Positions 54,553 through 63,955 of a stretch of 64,000 nt of DNA are shown here, piece by piece; the stretch's first letter is position 1, and the number at the start of each line of letters is the position of its first letter. The notes below the pieces were generated by a model. The model did no database searches. It was not told where the DNA came from and worked only from the letters and a program-made list of their open reading frames with translations. Location of the stretch: NCBI RefSeq assembly GCF_003315175.1, contig NZ_QNRQ01000005.1, positions 241,757 to 305,756 of the forward strand. The letters are read 5' to 3'. The position numbers and the translations under genes are program-made. This DNA comes from Eoetvoesiella caeni (GTDB lineage Bacteria; Pseudomonadota; Gammaproteobacteria; Burkholderiales; Burkholderiaceae_B).

Positions 54553-56295
54553 ATGCTAAAAGATAAGCCGTGTGCGACAGTTTTTAAAAGCAGTTTGGCC
54601 GTGCTGTTAACTGTATTTTCGACAATGACGTTATCCCAGAGTGTTGACGCTACTCAGGGAGATGCCATTTATTTTGGCGGAAGCATTCTGACGATGGCTG
54701 GCGATACGCCCCGCTATGTCGAAGCAATTGCTACTAAAAATGGAAAAATCATAAACGTGGGCTCCAAGGCCGACGTTCTTCAGTTGCGCGGCGACCATAC
54801 TCGCATGGTGGACCTTGCAGGTAAAACCTTGCTGCCGGGGTTCATTGATGCGCACGGACATACATGGATGACCGGATTCCAGAAGCTATCCGCAAATCTT
54901 CTTCCCCCTCCGGACGGAACCGGAAGCGACATCCCCGCGTTAGTATCCCTACTCAAGGAATGGCAAAGCAAGAACCCTGTTGCGATAGGCAAGACGGGTT
55001 GGATTATTGGATTTGGCTACGATGATTCTCAGCTTGCTGAGAAAAGGCACCCTACAGCCATGGACCTTGACCAGGTATCGACGGAAACCCCTGTCGTCGT
55101 CATTCATCAATCCAGCCATTTAGCCTCCATGAATCACAAAGCGCTGGAACTGGCCGGAATTACGTCGACATCACTGAATCCAGCCGGCGGTGTCATTCGG
55201 CGCCTGCCCGACGGGCGCACTCCAGATGGCGTGCTGGAGGAAATGGCGTTTTTCGCTCCGATGTTCAAAGTGCTAGCCTCCTTCGATCAAGATGCCAGCG
55301 AAAAAATTGCTCTTGCAGGGGCCGATTATTACGCGCAATTCGGTTTCACTACCGCCCAGGAAGGACGCGCAAGCAAGCAAATCACACAAACCTGGCAGAA
55401 GCTGGCCGACGAAGGCAAGTTGAAGATAGATATCGCTGTGTATCCCGACCTTCAGGCCGAACGGTCTTTCATGAGCGAAATCGGAGTGAAAGAAAACTAC
55501 AGCAATCACTTTCGAGTTGCCGGTGTCAAATTAAGTCTGGATGGTTCGCCGCAAGGCAAGACGGCATGGCTCAGCGAGCCGTATGTCCACGCCCCAGCGG
55601 GGCAGCCTGCCGACTACCGGGGTTATCCCGCCATTCCAAAAAATGACGATTTGCAGTCATTGGTGAATCAGGCTTTCCAGCACAATTGGCAGGTGTTGGC
55701 TCATACCAACGGCGATGCGGCGTCGGATGCCTTGATCAATGCCGTTGCACAGGCCGAGACGCAATACGGCAAAGCTGACCGTCGCACAGTCATGATCCAC
55801 GCGCAGACCGTAAGAGAAGATCAGCTTGATCGCATGAAGCAGCTCGGCATAGTCCCTTCGTTCTTTTCCATGCACACCTTTTATTGGGGCGACTGGCACC
55901 GAGATGAAACGCTAGGCAAGGATAGAGCCTTCCGTATCTCTCCAACGCAATCCGCGCTCACGCGCGGCATGTGGTTCACCGAGCACCACGATGCGCCTGT
56001 AGCTTTGCCCAGCAGCATAATGATTCTTCATACCACTGTTAACAGAACAACCCGCAGCGGCGCCGTTCTTGGCGAAGATCAACGAGTCAGCCCGTACATT
56101 GCACTGAAAAGCATTACCGATTGGGCATCACGACAATATTTTGAGGAAAACAGCAAAGGTACGATTAGTGTTGGCAAGTTGGCGGACCTGGTTATTTTGG
56201 ATAAGGACCCGCTTAAAGTCGATCCTACAAAAATCCATGAAATAAGAGTGCTTGAAACGATCAAGGAAGGCCAAACCGTCTTCTCTCAGGACTGA
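54553..56295 (+). CDS. Exported amidohydrolase, YtcJ-like
   Basis: 580-aa metal-dependent amidohydrolase. Residues ~10-32 form a signal peptide, so it acts in the periplasm. The metal site His101-Gly-His103 lies in GFIDAHGHTW; further conserved parts are GVIRRLPDGRTPDGVLEE, KLSLDGSPQGKTAWL, HTNGDAASDALI and the C-terminal ISVGKLADLVILDKDPLKVDP. Substrate unknown; family members act on amide or carbamate bonds. Start after AAGGAATCACGA. Convergent with the TAXI gene. Confidence 0.88.
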   Translation: MLKDKPCATVFKSSLAVLLTVFSTMTLSQSVDATQGDAIYFGGSILTMAGDTPRYVEAIATKNGKIINVGSKADVLQLRGDHTRMVDLAGKTLLPGFIDAHGHTWMTGFQKLSANLLPPPDGTGSDIPALVSLLKEWQSKNPVAIGKTGWIIGFGYDDSQLAEKRHPTAMDLDQVSTETPVVVIHQSSHLASMNHKALELAGITSTSLNPAGGVIRRLPDGRTPDGVLEEMAFFAPMFKVLASFDQDASEKIALAGADYYAQFGFTTAQEGRASKQITQTWQKLADEGKLKIDIAVYPDLQAERSFMSEIGVKENYSNHFRVAGVKLSLDGSPQGKTAWLSEPYVHAPAGQPADYRGYPAIPKNDDLQSLVNQAFQHNWQVLAHTNGDAASDALINAVAQAETQYGKADRRTVMIHAQTVREDQLDRMKQLGIVPSFFSMHTFYWGDWHRDETLGKDRAFRISPTQSALTRGMWFTEHHDAPVALPSSIMILHTTVNRTTRSGAVLGEDQRVSPYIALKSITDWASRQYFEENSKGTISVGKLADLVILDKDPLKVDPTKIHEIRVLETIKEGQTVFSQD

Positions 56296-56340
56296 ATACC
56301 AAGCCATTCTTCACCAGACCTTCCAGCGTCCCCCTTGGGA

Positions 56341-57813
56341 CTATGGCATCGACGCAGCCAGGCTATCGAGCTTGCGGGCCGCGGCTGCATGCATGGGCAC
56401 CAAAACGCCAATGCGGCTGGTCGCCACTGAAATCTGCGCCCCTTGTGCGCTGCCCCGTGCCGAATAATCGCTTCCTTGCTGAAAGACCCTGCCGGTTATG
56501 GATTCGACCTCAGCATCCGAAAGTGTCTCGTTGGTCAGCAAAAGAGCGGCGGTAGCAAGAGTCTGCACGTCTTCGTTCTGATTGAAATAGGTTCCCTTGG
56601 AAATCGTATGAGGAAAGTAGCCCGTCTTGCCATGAGTCAGTTTCGTTATCGCGTCTCCCGACAAAGGCAATAGCCGCAAGGACATGTCCCGGAGTGAGTC
56701 GCGTATGCTGTCGGCCGGTGTCCCGATCACCTGAAACACCGCATCGGTTTTTCCTTGCTGCAGCCAAAGCAATGCGGCGCCGATGCTAAGTTCCTGGGCA
56801 TTGATGTCGTCAAGCCCAAGACCGTGTGCGCCGAGCACGCGCAGCGCAGTGGTCCGCGATGCCGAGCCGACTTCACCAATGGCGACGCGCTTGCCGCGTA
56901 AACCCCTGATCGATGTTAGCGAGCCGTCGGCTCGAACCAGCACATGCATGGGCTCGGGATACAGGCTGGCAATGGCCCGCAGGTCGCCATACGGCCCCCG
57001 GCCGCTGAATGTGCCGGCTCCCTCATAGGCATCGAGCGCGGCATCGCCCTGAGCCAGCGCGAGCGAGACTTTGCCGGCACGCAGCAGTTGCAGGTTTTCC
57101 TCGCCGCCACGCGTAATTAGCGGTACGGCGCGAGAGTTGCGTTCGTTGAATACGGCACGTGCCAAGCGTAAATACTGACCGTGCTCGGCGCCGGCGGCAA
57201 TAGCATAGCCATTCGAAACTCGGGCTAGCCGCGCGCGGATGCTGGCTTGGGCAACGGCAAGCTCTTCTTCAATGGCGGCCTGCTGCACCGGCGATATGTC
57301 TCGAGGGATGGCTTCCACGACTTTGCGCAGGCCGGCTAGCATGGCTCCGGCGCCTGTTGGGGCGCGGACGTACTCCGGCGCAACTGGCGGCTGGTAGCCC
57401 GCAGGCATGACGGCAACCCATGCCTGGCCATCATGGCGATACAGGGCGGTACCGTGCGCGCGAATGATGTCGCCCGCCTTATTGCCTCCCGACGTAATGC
57501 CATCTATCCCCTTGGGCGCCGCGCCCAGGGCAGAGATAAGCCCCGCGATACCGGGCGCATTCCAGGCGCCGAAGTTCAGATCCTGGGTAAGCTTGAGCTC
57601 CGCATCAAAGTAGATGATGCGCCGCTGTTCCCCCGCAGGGGCCTTGGTGTCGGACTGGGATCCGCGTCGGGTCAGACTTGCAAGCTCGACAACACGGCTG
57701 TGCAAAGCCTGCTCCAGACGCTCATTGACGTCGGTGCGTAGCGTATCGGCATCGGGCCCGACACTGCAGGCGCTAAGCAGTACAAGAAATAAACAAGCAA
57801 AAACAGCCCGCAT
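56341..57813 (-). CDS. TAXI-type solute-binding lipoprotein with long N-terminal extension
   Basis: 490-aa lipoprotein (lipobox LLSAC, Cys16). Residues ~17-195 are an extension of unclear fold with a likely coiled helix at ~160-198; residues ~200-490 match TAXI-family solute-binding proteins (NGYAIAAGAEHGQYLRLARAVF, LRAGKVSLALAQGDAALDA, LRGKRVAIGEVGSASRTTALRVL). TAXI proteins normally serve TRAP transporters and can bind glutamate. Here the neighbour is GltS, 2 bp away on the same strand, and no TRAP membrane gene is present. Confidence 0.85.
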   Translation of the reverse strand: MRAVFACLFLVLLSACSVGPDADTLRTDVNERLEQALHSRVVELASLTRRGSQSDTKAPAGEQRRIIYFDAELKLTQDLNFGAWNAPGIAGLISALGAAPKGIDGITSGGNKAGDIIRAHGTALYRHDGQAWVAVMPAGYQPPVAPEYVRAPTGAGAMLAGLRKVVEAIPRDISPVQQAAIEEELAVAQASIRARLARVSNGYAIAAGAEHGQYLRLARAVFNERNSRAVPLITRGGEENLQLLRAGKVSLALAQGDAALDAYEGAGTFSGRGPYGDLRAIASLYPEPMHVLVRADGSLTSIRGLRGKRVAIGEVGSASRTTALRVLGAHGLGLDDINAQELSIGAALLWLQQGKTDAVFQVIGTPADSIRDSLRDMSLRLLPLSGDAITKLTHGKTGYFPHTISKGTYFNQNEDVQTLATAALLLTNETLSDAEVESITGRVFQQGSDYSARGSAQGAQISVATSRIGVLVPMHAAAARKLDSLAASMP

Positions 57814-57815
57814 GA

Positions 57816-59006
57816 TCAGCCTCCGAAAAAAGGCAGGGCCAGCATGCCAGTCAAAACAAATGCATTCATGATGTCAATAAAGAAGGCGCCCGCCAAAGGG
57901 GCGATCAGGTAGCTGGTAGGCGCCGGTCCGTGCCTAGATGTAACGGCCTGCATATTGGCCATGGCCGTCGCTGTAGAACCCATGTTGAAGCCGATGAATG
58001 CGGCTGATGTAACGGCGGCTTCGTAGTCTCGGCCCATGAAACGGAAGCACACGAATACGACGTACAGAAAAGCCAGGACGACCTGGCCAAGTATGATCAC
58101 CAAGAATGGGCCGGCAGAAAGCGCGACCTCGACGAGGTTCAGGGTCATCATGGTCATGACCAGGAATAGCGACAAGCTGACATTGGCGATCAGCTCGGCC
58201 GCGCGGTCATCAAACCGTACTCCCACCAGAGGTAGCAGGTTGCGAATGGCGATCCCGATGAGCATGCACCACAGGAATGCAGGGATGGTGATGGCGCCGC
58301 CGGAAAACTTGTTGGCCAGCCACTGGCCCGCGATCAGGGCACTGAAAATGCCTGCCAGGGCTCCCACCGCTGCGACAGTGCTGATCGGCGGGGCGGGCTT
58401 CTCAAACTCGTGCGATTCCGTTGCCGCTTCGGAGGACGAAAGCAGCTTGTAGCGGTTAATGAGGAATTGGGCAATAGGCCCTCCAATCAGGCCGCCCACG
58501 ATCAACCCGACAGTGGCGACCATCATGCTCAACTCCATGACCATTTGCAAATTGTTCACTTCAGTGAAGCGGTCCGCATAGGCAGCGCCTGTGCCGTGCC
58601 CTCCGACCAGTGTTATCGAACCGGCGACCAGGCCAAAAATCGGATGCAGGTCAAGCAGCTTGGCCAGCGACACACCAACAATATTCTGCAGCACAATAAA
58701 CGGCAACAAAACCAAAAGGAATATGAGCAGTGCCTTGCCGCCGCGCTTGAGCAACCGTAAATCAGAGCACAGGCCGATGCCGCTGAAGAACATAAGCAAA
58801 AACACGGGCTTGCTGGGCTGCTCGAACTTCAAGCTGAAATCGACGCTTACAAACAGCAAGGAGGCCAGGATGGCAAAAAGCAGCCCCCCTGTTATAGGGT
58901 CCGGTATGTTGTAGCGTGACAGGAACGGAACCTTGCGATTGACCAGCGTACCGATAAGCAGCATGCCAATGGCAGCCAATAGGGATTGAAGTGGGTCAAA
59001 GCTCAT
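57816..59006 (-). CDS. gltS: Sodium/glutamate symporter (GltS, ESS family)
   Basis: 396-aa ESS-family symporter with about ten helices. MNLVEVALSAGPFLVIILGQVV, GLVAGSITLVGGHGTGAAYADRF and GFNMGSTATAMANMQAVT (the two GHGTG/GSTATA re-entrant repeats) are typical of GltS. It is the first gene of a two-gene unit with the TAXI lipoprotein. Substrate glutamate is inferred from family. Confidence 0.92.
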   Translation of the reverse strand: MSFDPLQSLLAAIGMLLIGTLVNRKVPFLSRYNIPDPITGGLLFAILASLLFVSVDFSLKFEQPSKPVFLLMFFSGIGLCSDLRLLKRGGKALLIFLLVLLPFIVLQNIVGVSLAKLLDLHPIFGLVAGSITLVGGHGTGAAYADRFTEVNNLQMVMELSMMVATVGLIVGGLIGGPIAQFLINRYKLLSSSEAATESHEFEKPAPPISTVAAVGALAGIFSALIAGQWLANKFSGGAITIPAFLWCMLIGIAIRNLLPLVGVRFDDRAAELIANVSLSLFLVMTMMTLNLVEVALSAGPFLVIILGQVVLAFLYVVFVCFRFMGRDYEAAVTSAAFIGFNMGSTATAMANMQAVTSRHGPAPTSYLIAPLAGAFFIDIMNAFVLTGMLALPFFGG

Positions 59007-59122
59007 GGTGGTGTGTTCAGTCTTCTCGTCGATCGCAGGTGGCGGCGGGTATTGTCCGGCTGGTGTTTCTACTGTCAGGAAGAATCATAGCCGACTGAGC
59101 TTTGCTTGTGGTCGTTGCCGCT

Positions 59123-59155
59123 AAAAAGCGAAAGCCCCAAAAAATGGGGCTTCGC
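59123..59155 (-). terminator. Intrinsic terminator after the porin gene
   Basis: GCGAAAGCCCC (59128-59138) pairs with GGGGCTTCGC (59146-59155); on the minus strand the stem is followed by five T. It is 76 bp after the porin stop. Confidence 0.75.
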
Positions 59156-59230
59156 AGTCTGCAATCCGTTATCTCCGGGTCCGGGCGGAACCGCTTTCAT
59201 AGCGGCCTAACACTTTTGCCCACGCAAGGC

Positions 59231-60382
59231 TTAGAAGTCGTGCCGCAACCCGACCATAAACGAGCTTTGGTTCTGCCCTGGCAACGGGTCCGCGCCAATG
59301 CTGCCGCCAGCCGCGGACAAGTAGGCCCGCCCTTTGTTCTGCATATAGCCTGCCGACACATAGGCAGAAGTCCGTTTTGAAAATGCGTACTTCGCGCGAG
59401 CCACGTAGAACACCGAATTGGAGCTTTCTACTGCTTTGCCGTATCGCATATAGCTCACGCTGCCATCAAGCGTAATGGCAGGCGCAAGACGCCAGGAAGC
59501 ACCCAAGCTCCAAAGATCGCTACGTTCGCCCAGGCCTGGCCCAACCCCGACGGCGCCGTCGCTTTTGCGGTTCATATAAGTCAAGCCTACCGTGACGGCA
59601 TCGAACCTGGTGTAGGCAGTGGCCACGATGCGGCGATCCTTCTCGCCCGAGCCCAGTCGATAAAAATTGGGGGTGAACCTGGGATCGTCAGATCCTGTGA
59701 TCACGTCATATGCGGCAGAAAATCCCCAGTTCGCTGAATCGTAAGCAAGCAGAACCGAATAAGCCCCGCAATCAGTGCTGGAGCTGTAATTGACGCCGCA
59801 GTTGCTCGCGCCCGGACTGCCGCCAAGAACCGGGGGCCCGGCTTTAACCGCATCACGGCCTCGGGCATAAGCCAGGCCAAAGTCGAATCCACTCCACTGC
59901 CCACGGTAGGTCACAGAATTATTCATGCGCGCGTTCGGAGTATAGGAATCCATAGTACCGAACCCGTGTGCGTTTGGCCCCATTATGTTGGCAGGCTTGG
60001 CCAGCGCCCAGAACAGCATGTTGTACTGATCGCCGAATGCAAGCTGCCCCCAATCGCCCTTCAAGCCAACCCAAGCGGAGCGGCCGAACAAGCGTCCTTG
60101 CTGGCTTTCACCGGTACCAGGAGCAAACCCAGCTTCCAGGTTAAAGACCGCACTGAGATTGCTCGTCAGTTTTTCGGAACCCCGCAAGCCCCAATAAGAA
60201 GGCCATGAGGACGTCAGCGAAGGGAAGTGGATAGAACTGGACTTGTTCGGGCCGATGTTGTTTGCGTACTGAATCGATGTGTCAATTACGCCGTAAAGCG
60301 TTACCCCGTCGCGTTCTTGAGCCTGCGCACTGGCCGACAATGCCAATACCAATCCTGCCACTGCTAGTTTATGTCTCATCAC
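59231..60382 (-). CDS. Outer-membrane porin, Burkholderiales type
   Basis: 383-aa trimeric porin. Signal peptide (LAVAGLVLALSASAQA), then GVTLYGVIDTSIQY as first strand, alternating amphipathic strands and terminal Phe (GLRHDF). The TDCG-type insertion and Gly/Ser-rich loops are normal for this group. Start preceded by GAGGAG. It is 284 bp downstream of the aromatic-acid MFS gene, same strand, and may serve uptake of the same substrate. Confidence 0.93.
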   Translation of the reverse strand: MMRHKLAVAGLVLALSASAQAQERDGVTLYGVIDTSIQYANNIGPNKSSSIHFPSLTSSWPSYWGLRGSEKLTSNLSAVFNLEAGFAPGTGESQQGRLFGRSAWVGLKGDWGQLAFGDQYNMLFWALAKPANIMGPNAHGFGTMDSYTPNARMNNSVTYRGQWSGFDFGLAYARGRDAVKAGPPVLGGSPGASNCGVNYSSSTDCGAYSVLLAYDSANWGFSAAYDVITGSDDPRFTPNFYRLGSGEKDRRIVATAYTRFDAVTVGLTYMNRKSDGAVGVGPGLGERSDLWSLGASWRLAPAITLDGSVSYMRYGKAVESSNSVFYVARAKYAFSKRTSAYVSAGYMQNKGRAYLSAAGGSIGADPLPGQNQSSFMVGLRHDF

Positions 60383-60447
60383 TATTCTCCTCGGATAATA
60401 AAATGATCGCTTTTGCTTTATGTGTCCTTAAGCGAGAACCTTGGCTT

Positions 60448-60487
60448 GGGGACTGCTTTCTCTAAATAAAAAGACAAAGCAATCCCC
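60448..60487. promoter_or_regulatory. 12-bp-arm inverted repeat upstream of the porin
   Basis: GGGGACTGCTTT (60448-60459) and AAAGCAATCCCC (60476-60487) pair with one G-U, enclosing 16 bases. It lies 66-105 bp before the porin start on the minus strand. It may be an operator or an mRNA leader hairpin. No T-run, so not a terminator. Nothing else was found in the 284-bp space. Confidence 0.45.
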
Positions 60488-60666
60488 AACCGTCGTCTCA
60501 GGACGATTTCTCAACGATCTTCAAAGTAAATATTCCTCGCGGCAGGGCCATGAGCTTTTTTCTAATGAGGCTGCTCATAACCTGGAACGCGTTTGGGCGG
60601 CTAAGGCCTACACTTCACTACGGCTCTGCATTTGGACTGGCCCACAAGGTGTGTTTTTCCAGCGGC

Positions 60667-61905
60667 TCATCCCAAGTTCGACTGGCGCCGGTGCCTGTAA
60701 TAGATAAGCACCGCTGTAATAGCCGCGACAAGAATGGGAATGCAGGCGGCCAGCATTGCACCCTGCGAAGAAACATTCAGCGCCAGCAACCCGCCCCCTA
60801 CGGCCGGACCCACAATCGAACCGATGCGGCCGGCGGCAGCAGCACAACCCACGCCGGTAGCTCTGCTCGCGCCAGGGTAAAGGCTGACGGCAAGCGCACT
60901 TTGGCCAAGAGTTCCAGCCTGCAAGCCCATCCCGATTACCGCGATCAACAGCAGCAGCGCGATCCGATCCGGTTCGCTATAACTAATCGCCAGGATAGCC
61001 GCCACGCTAAGTAGCGCGGCAAGGACAAGCACGCGGGCTGTACCCAGTTTGGAAAAAAGAGGGATCAGGAACATAACTCCCAGCAATCCTCCTGCGCCCA
61101 TGCTGACTGTGCCTATCGCGGTTTCGCGCGGCGCAAATCCAAAGCCCAGCAACAGTGTCGGTATCCAAAGTATCAATGCGTACATGGCCGTGAAGATACA
61201 AAAAGAGAATAGCCACAAAAGCGTCGTGCCGCCGGCTAATTGCCCAGCGAACAAGCTTCGCACTGTTCCTTTTTCCGCGTTGCTTTGATTTGCGTCACCG
61301 CCCATGCGGCCACGGGGCAGACCCAAAGCGAGGAACGGAAGCAACAGCAAAGGTATGATTCCGCCCGCCCAGAAAACGGACTCCCAACCATAGGCCGTGA
61401 TAAGGCGGCCGCCGATGACACCGCCCAGGATACTGCCAAAGCCTATCCCCGCCGCGACAATAATCGTGATCAGCTCGCGGCGTTTGGCCGGGAAACTGTC
61501 GGTCGCCACAGCTATGGTAGGTGCAAGAACCATCCCCAGGCCCACGCCTGTAATCAGACGCAAAGTCGCCAATACCGTTATTGATCCAGCCAAGGCCGTG
61601 ACAAAAGACCCTAACGCAAAAATACCGACACTGCTCAAAATAACCGCCCGCGGCCCCAACCGGTTGGTCAAAGGACCGCTGACGACATAGCCTATTACTG
61701 CGCCAACGCTGGTTGTGACAAACGCGGGCGTGAATGCCGCTGGCGGCATCCCCCACTGGGCGGCAAGCGCCGGCACTACAAAACTGATGGATGTAGTGTC
61801 GAAGCCGTCCAGCACAATTGTGATGAAGGCAAGAAGAACAAGACGCCACCGCGCTGCAGTGGACACGGCGGCTTTGGGCAAGCCCAATGTGAAATCGTTA
61901 TTCAT
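60667..61905 (-). CDS. MFS transporter, aromatic acid:H+ symporter type (PcaK/MhpT-like)
   Basis: 412-aa major facilitator with 12 helices. The first helix DGFDTTSISFVVPALAAQWG is the AAHS hallmark. FVTTSVGAVIGYVVSGPLTNRLGPR is the first loop signature, and the second half repeats it with LLGFGFAPRETAIGTVSMGAGG. It should import an aromatic carboxylate. It is 40 bp downstream of the carboxylesterase. Confidence 0.9.
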   Translation of the reverse strand: MNNDFTLGLPKAAVSTAARWRLVLLAFITIVLDGFDTTSISFVVPALAAQWGMPPAAFTPAFVTTSVGAVIGYVVSGPLTNRLGPRAVILSSVGIFALGSFVTALAGSITVLATLRLITGVGLGMVLAPTIAVATDSFPAKRRELITIIVAAGIGFGSILGGVIGGRLITAYGWESVFWAGGIIPLLLLPFLALGLPRGRMGGDANQSNAEKGTVRSLFAGQLAGGTTLLWLFSFCIFTAMYALILWIPTLLLGFGFAPRETAIGTVSMGAGGLLGVMFLIPLFSKLGTARVLVLAALLSVAAILAISYSEPDRIALLLLIAVIGMGLQAGTLGQSALAVSLYPGASRATGVGCAAAAGRIGSIVGPAVGGGLLALNVSSQGAMLAACIPILVAAITAVLIYYRHRRQSNLG

Positions 61906-61945
61906 GAATGCACCTTATATGGATCGACTCGGGTCGGATACCCGC

Positions 61946-63433
61946 TTAGGCGTTGGCGACGGGCGCATCCGGATCAGTCAGAACAGCGACTGCGCCGCAA
62001 ACCTCCCCGAATCGCATCGTCGCACGGCAGTCAGGGCGGAATGAGGGCCAGGACAAAACAGGCGTTTGCGGGTCTCCACTTCGGATGTAAGAAATCCAGG
62101 ACGATCGCATCAGGGCAGATAGCGCCTCCACCTGCACCAGGTCGGCTCCCGCCAGCATGGCAGCATCGGCAAACGCATCGGCTGTCCCGAATACAAAGGG
62201 CAGTTCCAGGCAATGAGTCGACTTCAGCCCATGGTCCGGAGACGGCCAGGTGAACAGATACGCATGGGTATGCCGCCCTCTGCGGCTTGCCTCCGTCGCC
62301 CAATCCAATGACGGCCTCTGGAACATCTCCTCGGTGGAGTAATCCATCAGCAGCTGTATGTTGCTGGCGCCTGGCCGTTGCGCGGCAAGCCGCTTCAGCT
62401 CATGCGCCGGCACAGGCACTTGCTGCATATCCGCCAGCTTTGGATGCTTATGGTAGAAAATATTGGACTCTTCCTGGGTCGTTCCGATCAGGACATCCAT
62501 TTCGCCTGCGGCTCTGCGCAAAGCAGCTTCCATTTCGCGTGGCCCCGGCAAAAAGTCTGCATCGGCCATTGGAATGAATGGCAATGAGGAAGGGTCGCCA
62601 ACCTCGGCCCGCTGGACCACATATTTGAACGCGGCAGTTTGCGCCTCCAGAATATCCGCGACCGAGGCCTCGCAAGCTTGTTCCCGAGCGCTCGGGCTAT
62701 CCGCGTTTATTCCAAGAGCTTCAAGAAACTCCCGGCCAATAGCGGCCGACTTATTGTTGTCGTACAGTTCCAGGCCCAGGGGAGCACTTTGCAGGATTGC
62801 GCGTCGAGCCAGCGGCATATCGGGCTGCTGCCGTGCCTGCAACAAGGCGATGGAAATTGCGCCGGCCGACTGGCCCATCAGCGTAATGTTCTGCGGGTCG
62901 CCGCCAAAATAGCTGATGTACTTTCGGACCCATTCCAGTGCGGCAAGCTGGTCGCGCAAACCCAGGTTACCGGGGGACACGCCAGGCGAGTAAAGAAACC
63001 CCAGCGCACCCAAACGATAAGTAACATTCACGACAACGATATCGCCTTCCTGGGACAGGCGGCTGCCGTCATACCACGGCGAAGAGCCCCCTCCCGTGGT
63101 GAACCCGCCGCCGTGCAGCCACACGGCCACCGGCCTGCGCACGCCTTCTGCCGCCGGAGTCCAGATCGACAGCTTCAGGCAATCCTCGCTCTGCGGCAAA
63201 TCGGGATTGCCCGTGCTCAATTCCAGCCGGGACGGACGCTGGGGCGGGACAGGCCCGGGCTGTTGTGCATTGCATTCGCCATCCCATGGGGCAATAGGAA
63301 CAGGCGGGCAAAAGCGCAGTTGTCCCACCGGCGGCGCCGCGTATGGCACGGCATGAAAAGACAACAGCCCCCCGTGGTCGTTGCCGCGCAATTTACCCAA
63401 GGGGGTATCCAGCACAATATCTTGGTTTGTCAT
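61946..63433 (-). CDS. Carboxylesterase type B
   Basis: 495-aa serine carboxylesterase. SEDCLKLSIW, the HGGGFTTGGG oxyanion-hole loop and nucleophile motif TLMGQSAGAISIAL are intact, with downstream Glu and His positions as in the family. No signal peptide, so cytosolic. As first gene of esterase-MFS(-porin) it probably hydrolyses an aromatic ester. Confidence 0.92.
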   Translation of the reverse strand: MTNQDIVLDTPLGKLRGNDHGGLLSFHAVPYAAPPVGQLRFCPPVPIAPWDGECNAQQPGPVPPQRPSRLELSTGNPDLPQSEDCLKLSIWTPAAEGVRRPVAVWLHGGGFTTGGGSSPWYDGSRLSQEGDIVVVNVTYRLGALGFLYSPGVSPGNLGLRDQLAALEWVRKYISYFGGDPQNITLMGQSAGAISIALLQARQQPDMPLARRAILQSAPLGLELYDNNKSAAIGREFLEALGINADSPSAREQACEASVADILEAQTAAFKYVVQRAEVGDPSSLPFIPMADADFLPGPREMEAALRRAAGEMDVLIGTTQEESNIFYHKHPKLADMQQVPVPAHELKRLAAQRPGASNIQLLMDYSTEEMFQRPSLDWATEASRRGRHTHAYLFTWPSPDHGLKSTHCLELPFVFGTADAFADAAMLAGADLVQVEALSALMRSSWISYIRSGDPQTPVLSWPSFRPDCRATMRFGEVCGAVAVLTDPDAPVANA

Positions 63434-63795
63434 GTCTCGTCGTATCCTCTGATGCTGAGCGGACGGCTCGGCGCGGGCGCGCGGCTTGGCGGCAGCTTGC
63501 CCTCTTCTTGCCTACACCGCGTGTTCTTTTCGCTAGTAAAGCTGTTTGACGTTGCAGAGTGACAATGTAATAGCCGCAAAAGGCCTGGGCAATACGAAAC
63601 CATGGGACGTACGATCCCATTTTTGCAACGATGGAACGCGCGCCCCCCGCGCTGTCATGCTGCGCAAGATGGTTGCGTGGAAGATTGATACGAAACGGAA
63701 GGTCCGGCCTAAGGCTGTGAAAGCAGCACCTGGGCTATTTTCAGTCCTTCGCGTTCGGCGGCCCAATGCGCTTGCTCAAGGCGCATCAACACGTA
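63434..63795. other. Intergenic region upstream of the esterase
   Basis: 362 bp between the esterase start and the LysR remnant. The esterase promoter must lie here. A 104-codon plus-strand frame (63546-63860) runs through it and into the antisense of the LysR remnant; it has no ribosome-binding site and I treat it as noncoding. On the minus strand, codons after the LysR stop still look protein-like (EQAHWAAEREGLKIAQVLLSQP, 63726-63790), perhaps a former extension. Confidence 0.5.
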
Positions 63796-63909
63796 TCAGG
63801 CCGATAAAGCTAAAAACTGCTTCGTCAGTTCGGCCAGGAAAAGCCTTCCTGCAATACTGATGTGGCGACGTGATGGGTACAGGGCGTAAATTGGAATGGA
63901 AGGAGGAGC
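63796..63909 (-). pseudogene. C-terminal stub of a LysR-family regulator
   Basis: Thirty-seven codons on the minus strand ending at TGA 63796-63798 read ...PIYALYPSRRHISIAG..., the very conserved C-terminal strand/helix of LysR effector domains, ending FLAELTKQFLALSA. Directly upstream, an in-frame TAG lies at 63910-63912 and similarity stops. So only the end of the gene remains, cut at about 63910. It may once have regulated the esterase cluster. Confidence 0.7.
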
Positions 63910-63955
63910 CTATCCGGAATTTTGTGGGTGAGGCATATTATGCGAGGTAAACAGC

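Noticed and set aside
63546..63860. 104-codon plus-strand frame near the window end
   Set aside because: No ribosome-binding site, and its second half is antisense to the conserved LysR C-terminal codons.
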